Shown in pieces: positions 61,999-64,000 of a stretch of DNA of 64,000 nt. The DNA comes from Drosophila pseudoobscura. Lineage: Eukaryota; Arthropoda; Insecta; Diptera; Drosophilidae. The stretch spans positions 58,667,869 through 58,731,868 of the forward strand of contig NC_046683.1 in the NCBI RefSeq assembly GCF_009870125.1, written 5' to 3'. The position numbers and the translations under genes were made by a program. Numbering within the stretch: the stretch's first letter is position 1; each line of letters opens with the position of its first letter. Below the pieces are notes generated by a model. The model did not search any database and was not told the origin of the DNA. It saw only the letters and a list, made by a program, of their open reading frames with translations.

Positions 61999-64000
61999 AC
62001 TATATCTGTGCCCTCTGCTCTGCCGCAGCAGCAGTAGCAGCAGCAGCAGCGGCGGCTATGGTGGCGACGTCTGCTGCCAACGTCTAGCACGATCATCATT
62101 ATGATCATCGTCTCATTTCTGGGCATCATCCCAAAAGACATTGTAAACTCTCTGGGCAATCTGTGAATGATTTGCCATTGCTTTTACTTTAGTCTCGGAT
62201 ACACATTTGGTAGTTGGATTAGTTTTATTTGCGGTTTTTAACTGGAAGTGCCAGCCAAATCATTTGGCCAAAATTACCTCAATTAATCTTGTTGGCGAGC
62301 CTGACCTACGTTTCTATCCCAACCCCCACCTGAGTCCCCACGGACGTGCAACCCATCCCCCCTGCGGATGGACGTGCTACTTGACTTGAGAGTGTTTCTG
62401 TTTTACGGTTAGTTGTTGAAACTTTGCTCAACTCAAACATCTTTGTTATACGTAATTACACTGCTCCCTTGGACACGGCAATTTTTCATTGTTCCGAAGA
62501 TCGAAGTCAACCTTTTTCTTGTTTTTGAAAGTGATTGCTTGTTGGATTGGTGGATGGTTGGATGGTTGGCTGGTTGGCTGGTTGGCTGCTTGCCTGTTGA
62601 GCCTTTTGTTTTTAGGTGCCTTTTTGAAAGCTGCTCTGCTGATTGGGGCGCCCTCAAGTCAAGTCAACACTTTTCTTAAACGCTCGTTTCATATTCGTAT
62701 TGATCGTTTCTTTAGTTATTATTGTAAATATTTGTGTAATTTTTGTTTCTCCCTGCTTTTGCACTGCCACTTTGATCTTGAATTGGTCTCAATGGGGCTT
62801 TCGGTGTTTTCTTTTCGGGTGTTCAGAAAGGTTTATTGGCAGCGGGGCCTTGAAGGTGCTGTGAAAGTAAATGAGGACTCGGTGAATGTTGCATAGGGTA
62901 GGGTTAGGCTAGGAGCCAGGCCTTTCAGATATATCCACTGAATTTAATAAGGAACCGAACCCGGAAACATTCCCACGCTTCTTTTTTGCAATCAATTAGA
63001 TATTCACCTTGCATATGAATTCAATAAAATTTGACAATTCCTATGAGAAGAGCGCGCCCGAGCGTGTCAAAAGTAGACCCATAATAAATGCTTTATGCGA
63101 AAGTTGGAGAAAGTAACCAGCGTGTCGCCGGTGCGATAGGGGTAACCGATAAGAACTGCCACTAGACCAGGGAATAGGCTTGTAATGCCAGGCACAAATA
63201 AGCCTATCAGAAAAGGTGTAATTTCAAATGCCAAAAGATTGCACAATCGCGCGCAGCAAACGGTTTTACATTACAAATTACAAGAAACCGAAATGAAAAC
63301 CACAGCAACAAAAGAAAATCAAAAGTAAACCAACTTCTGCAGTCGTGTAAAAATCAGTCAAAACAGTCAGACCTTGGCTCAATCAAGATGCAACAACATC
63401 ATCATCATCGTCCCATCCATTGAGTAGACCAGACCTAGTGCAGAGCAGAGCAGACCAGGGCATAGATTAATTATTTTAAATCATCGCCAGCCTTGAAAGC
63501 GGCAAACAACTCCAGGCTCCCCCATCTCCATCTCCTTCCCCTTCCCCATCCCTTTCCCCAACGAATAATTTGTCTCGACAAGGCGTTATAGACTCGCCAA
63601 CTATTGTAGTTTTTGGCTGCCACTAATTGGCTCCGAGTCGAGTTTCCTGGAGGGGCTCGCTCTCAACTCTCATCGAACCCATCACAAATGGTCCAATGCG
63701 ATGTCAAGGATGCGGTGGGACCCCTCTCTGGCCGCAGACAGTAACGTACCCCGTATTCCCACGTTGGCATGCCTTTCCATTTTGCATCTTGTCACAAAAG
63801 ATGACAAGCCAATACCACGACAACGACCACGACCACGATCTTTGACAGAGTGCTCTGCCTGTGTCTGTTTCTGTGTCTGTGATGGTCTCTGAAGAGCGGC
63901 CCAATGGCCGAATGGAGCATCGGAGGTTACCTAATTGGCCCAAACGGCCAGACCAGACCAGGCCAGTTCAGTTCAATTGCCTGTAATGCCCGCTCTTTCT
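61433..64000. other. upstream flank without recognised gene
   Basis: About 2.6 kb to the right window edge. It should hold the promoter of the secreted-protein gene. Simple repeats include CCCATA units at 61964-61997, AGC units at 62026-62052 and GGTTGGCTGGTTGG at 62546-62592. Frames here are short or made of repeats. Nothing further can be supported. Confidence 0.55.
61964..61997. repeat. (CCCATA)n hexamer repeat
   Basis: Almost six tandem CCCATA units. The same unit in other phases (CCCCATA) occurs in the intron at 38586-38622. It is a plain microsatellite upstream of the secreted-protein gene. Confidence 0.85.

Noticed and set aside
61494-62159. 221-codon minus-strand frame upstream of the secreted-protein gene
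   Set aside because: Built from GTAT/GGGTAT repeats (Met-Gly run), poly-Cys from GCT repeats and T-rich sequence. No domain or signal peptide that survives scrutiny.

Overview
The window is an insect nuclear genome segment, almost certainly Drosophila. Genes are split by short GT-AG introns, intergenic DNA is AT-rich with CA, TA and GTAT microsatellites, coding exons are rich in glutamine, alanine and histidine runs, and promoters carry fly core-promoter words (DRE TATCGATA, M1BP/Ohler motif 1, motif-6-like GGTATATTT, E-box AACAGCTG). Eighteen protein genes can be supported. From memory most have relatives in cytological region 67B of D. melanogaster chromosome 3L (Muller element D), but the species cannot be fixed from this sequence alone.

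Layout, left to right: a 3'-truncated nuclear-type protein with PxDLS-like motifs (1-2569, minus); MTF-1, the metal-responsive zinc-finger factor (4168-10744, plus); the TRAPP subunit gene Bet3/TRAPPC3 (11599-13943, minus) with Nf-YA (12577-13704, minus) inside its first intron; Tom1 (15016-18371, plus); XRCC4 (18942-19652, minus) head to head with the serine palmitoyltransferase small subunit (20342-20817, plus); phol (22076-24199, minus); a SAC3D1-type gene (25020-26368, minus) divergent from a GDP-D-glucose phosphorylase (26741-27917, plus), which converges on Qtrt2 (27979-29297, minus).

The centre (29.3-44.9 kb) is a loose region with two tandem paralogues of a family I do not recognise (32687-40905 and 41899-43369, both plus). 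They share intron positions, phases and a 170-nt exon. The right part holds Uch-L5 (44898-45979, minus), Jarid2 (46830-55373, plus), an FBXO28-type F-box gene (56562-57625, minus), a one-domain peritrophin-like secreted protein (58689-59537, minus) and a second secreted protein of unknown family (60363-61432, minus). The last 2.6 kb shows no gene.

The genes do not form a pathway. Several are chromatin or transcription factors (phol and Jarid2 both touch Polycomb biology; also Nf-YA and MTF-1), and several are small housekeeping genes in divergent pairs. The most unusual non-coding signals are a 57-bp composite promoter block found nearly unchanged upstream of two genes 55 kb apart with related forms at other promoters, a ~330-bp dispersed repeat shared by two promoters, and an inverted-repeat architecture between XRCC4 and the SPT small subunit. 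No tRNA, rRNA, CRISPR array or intact transposon was recognised.
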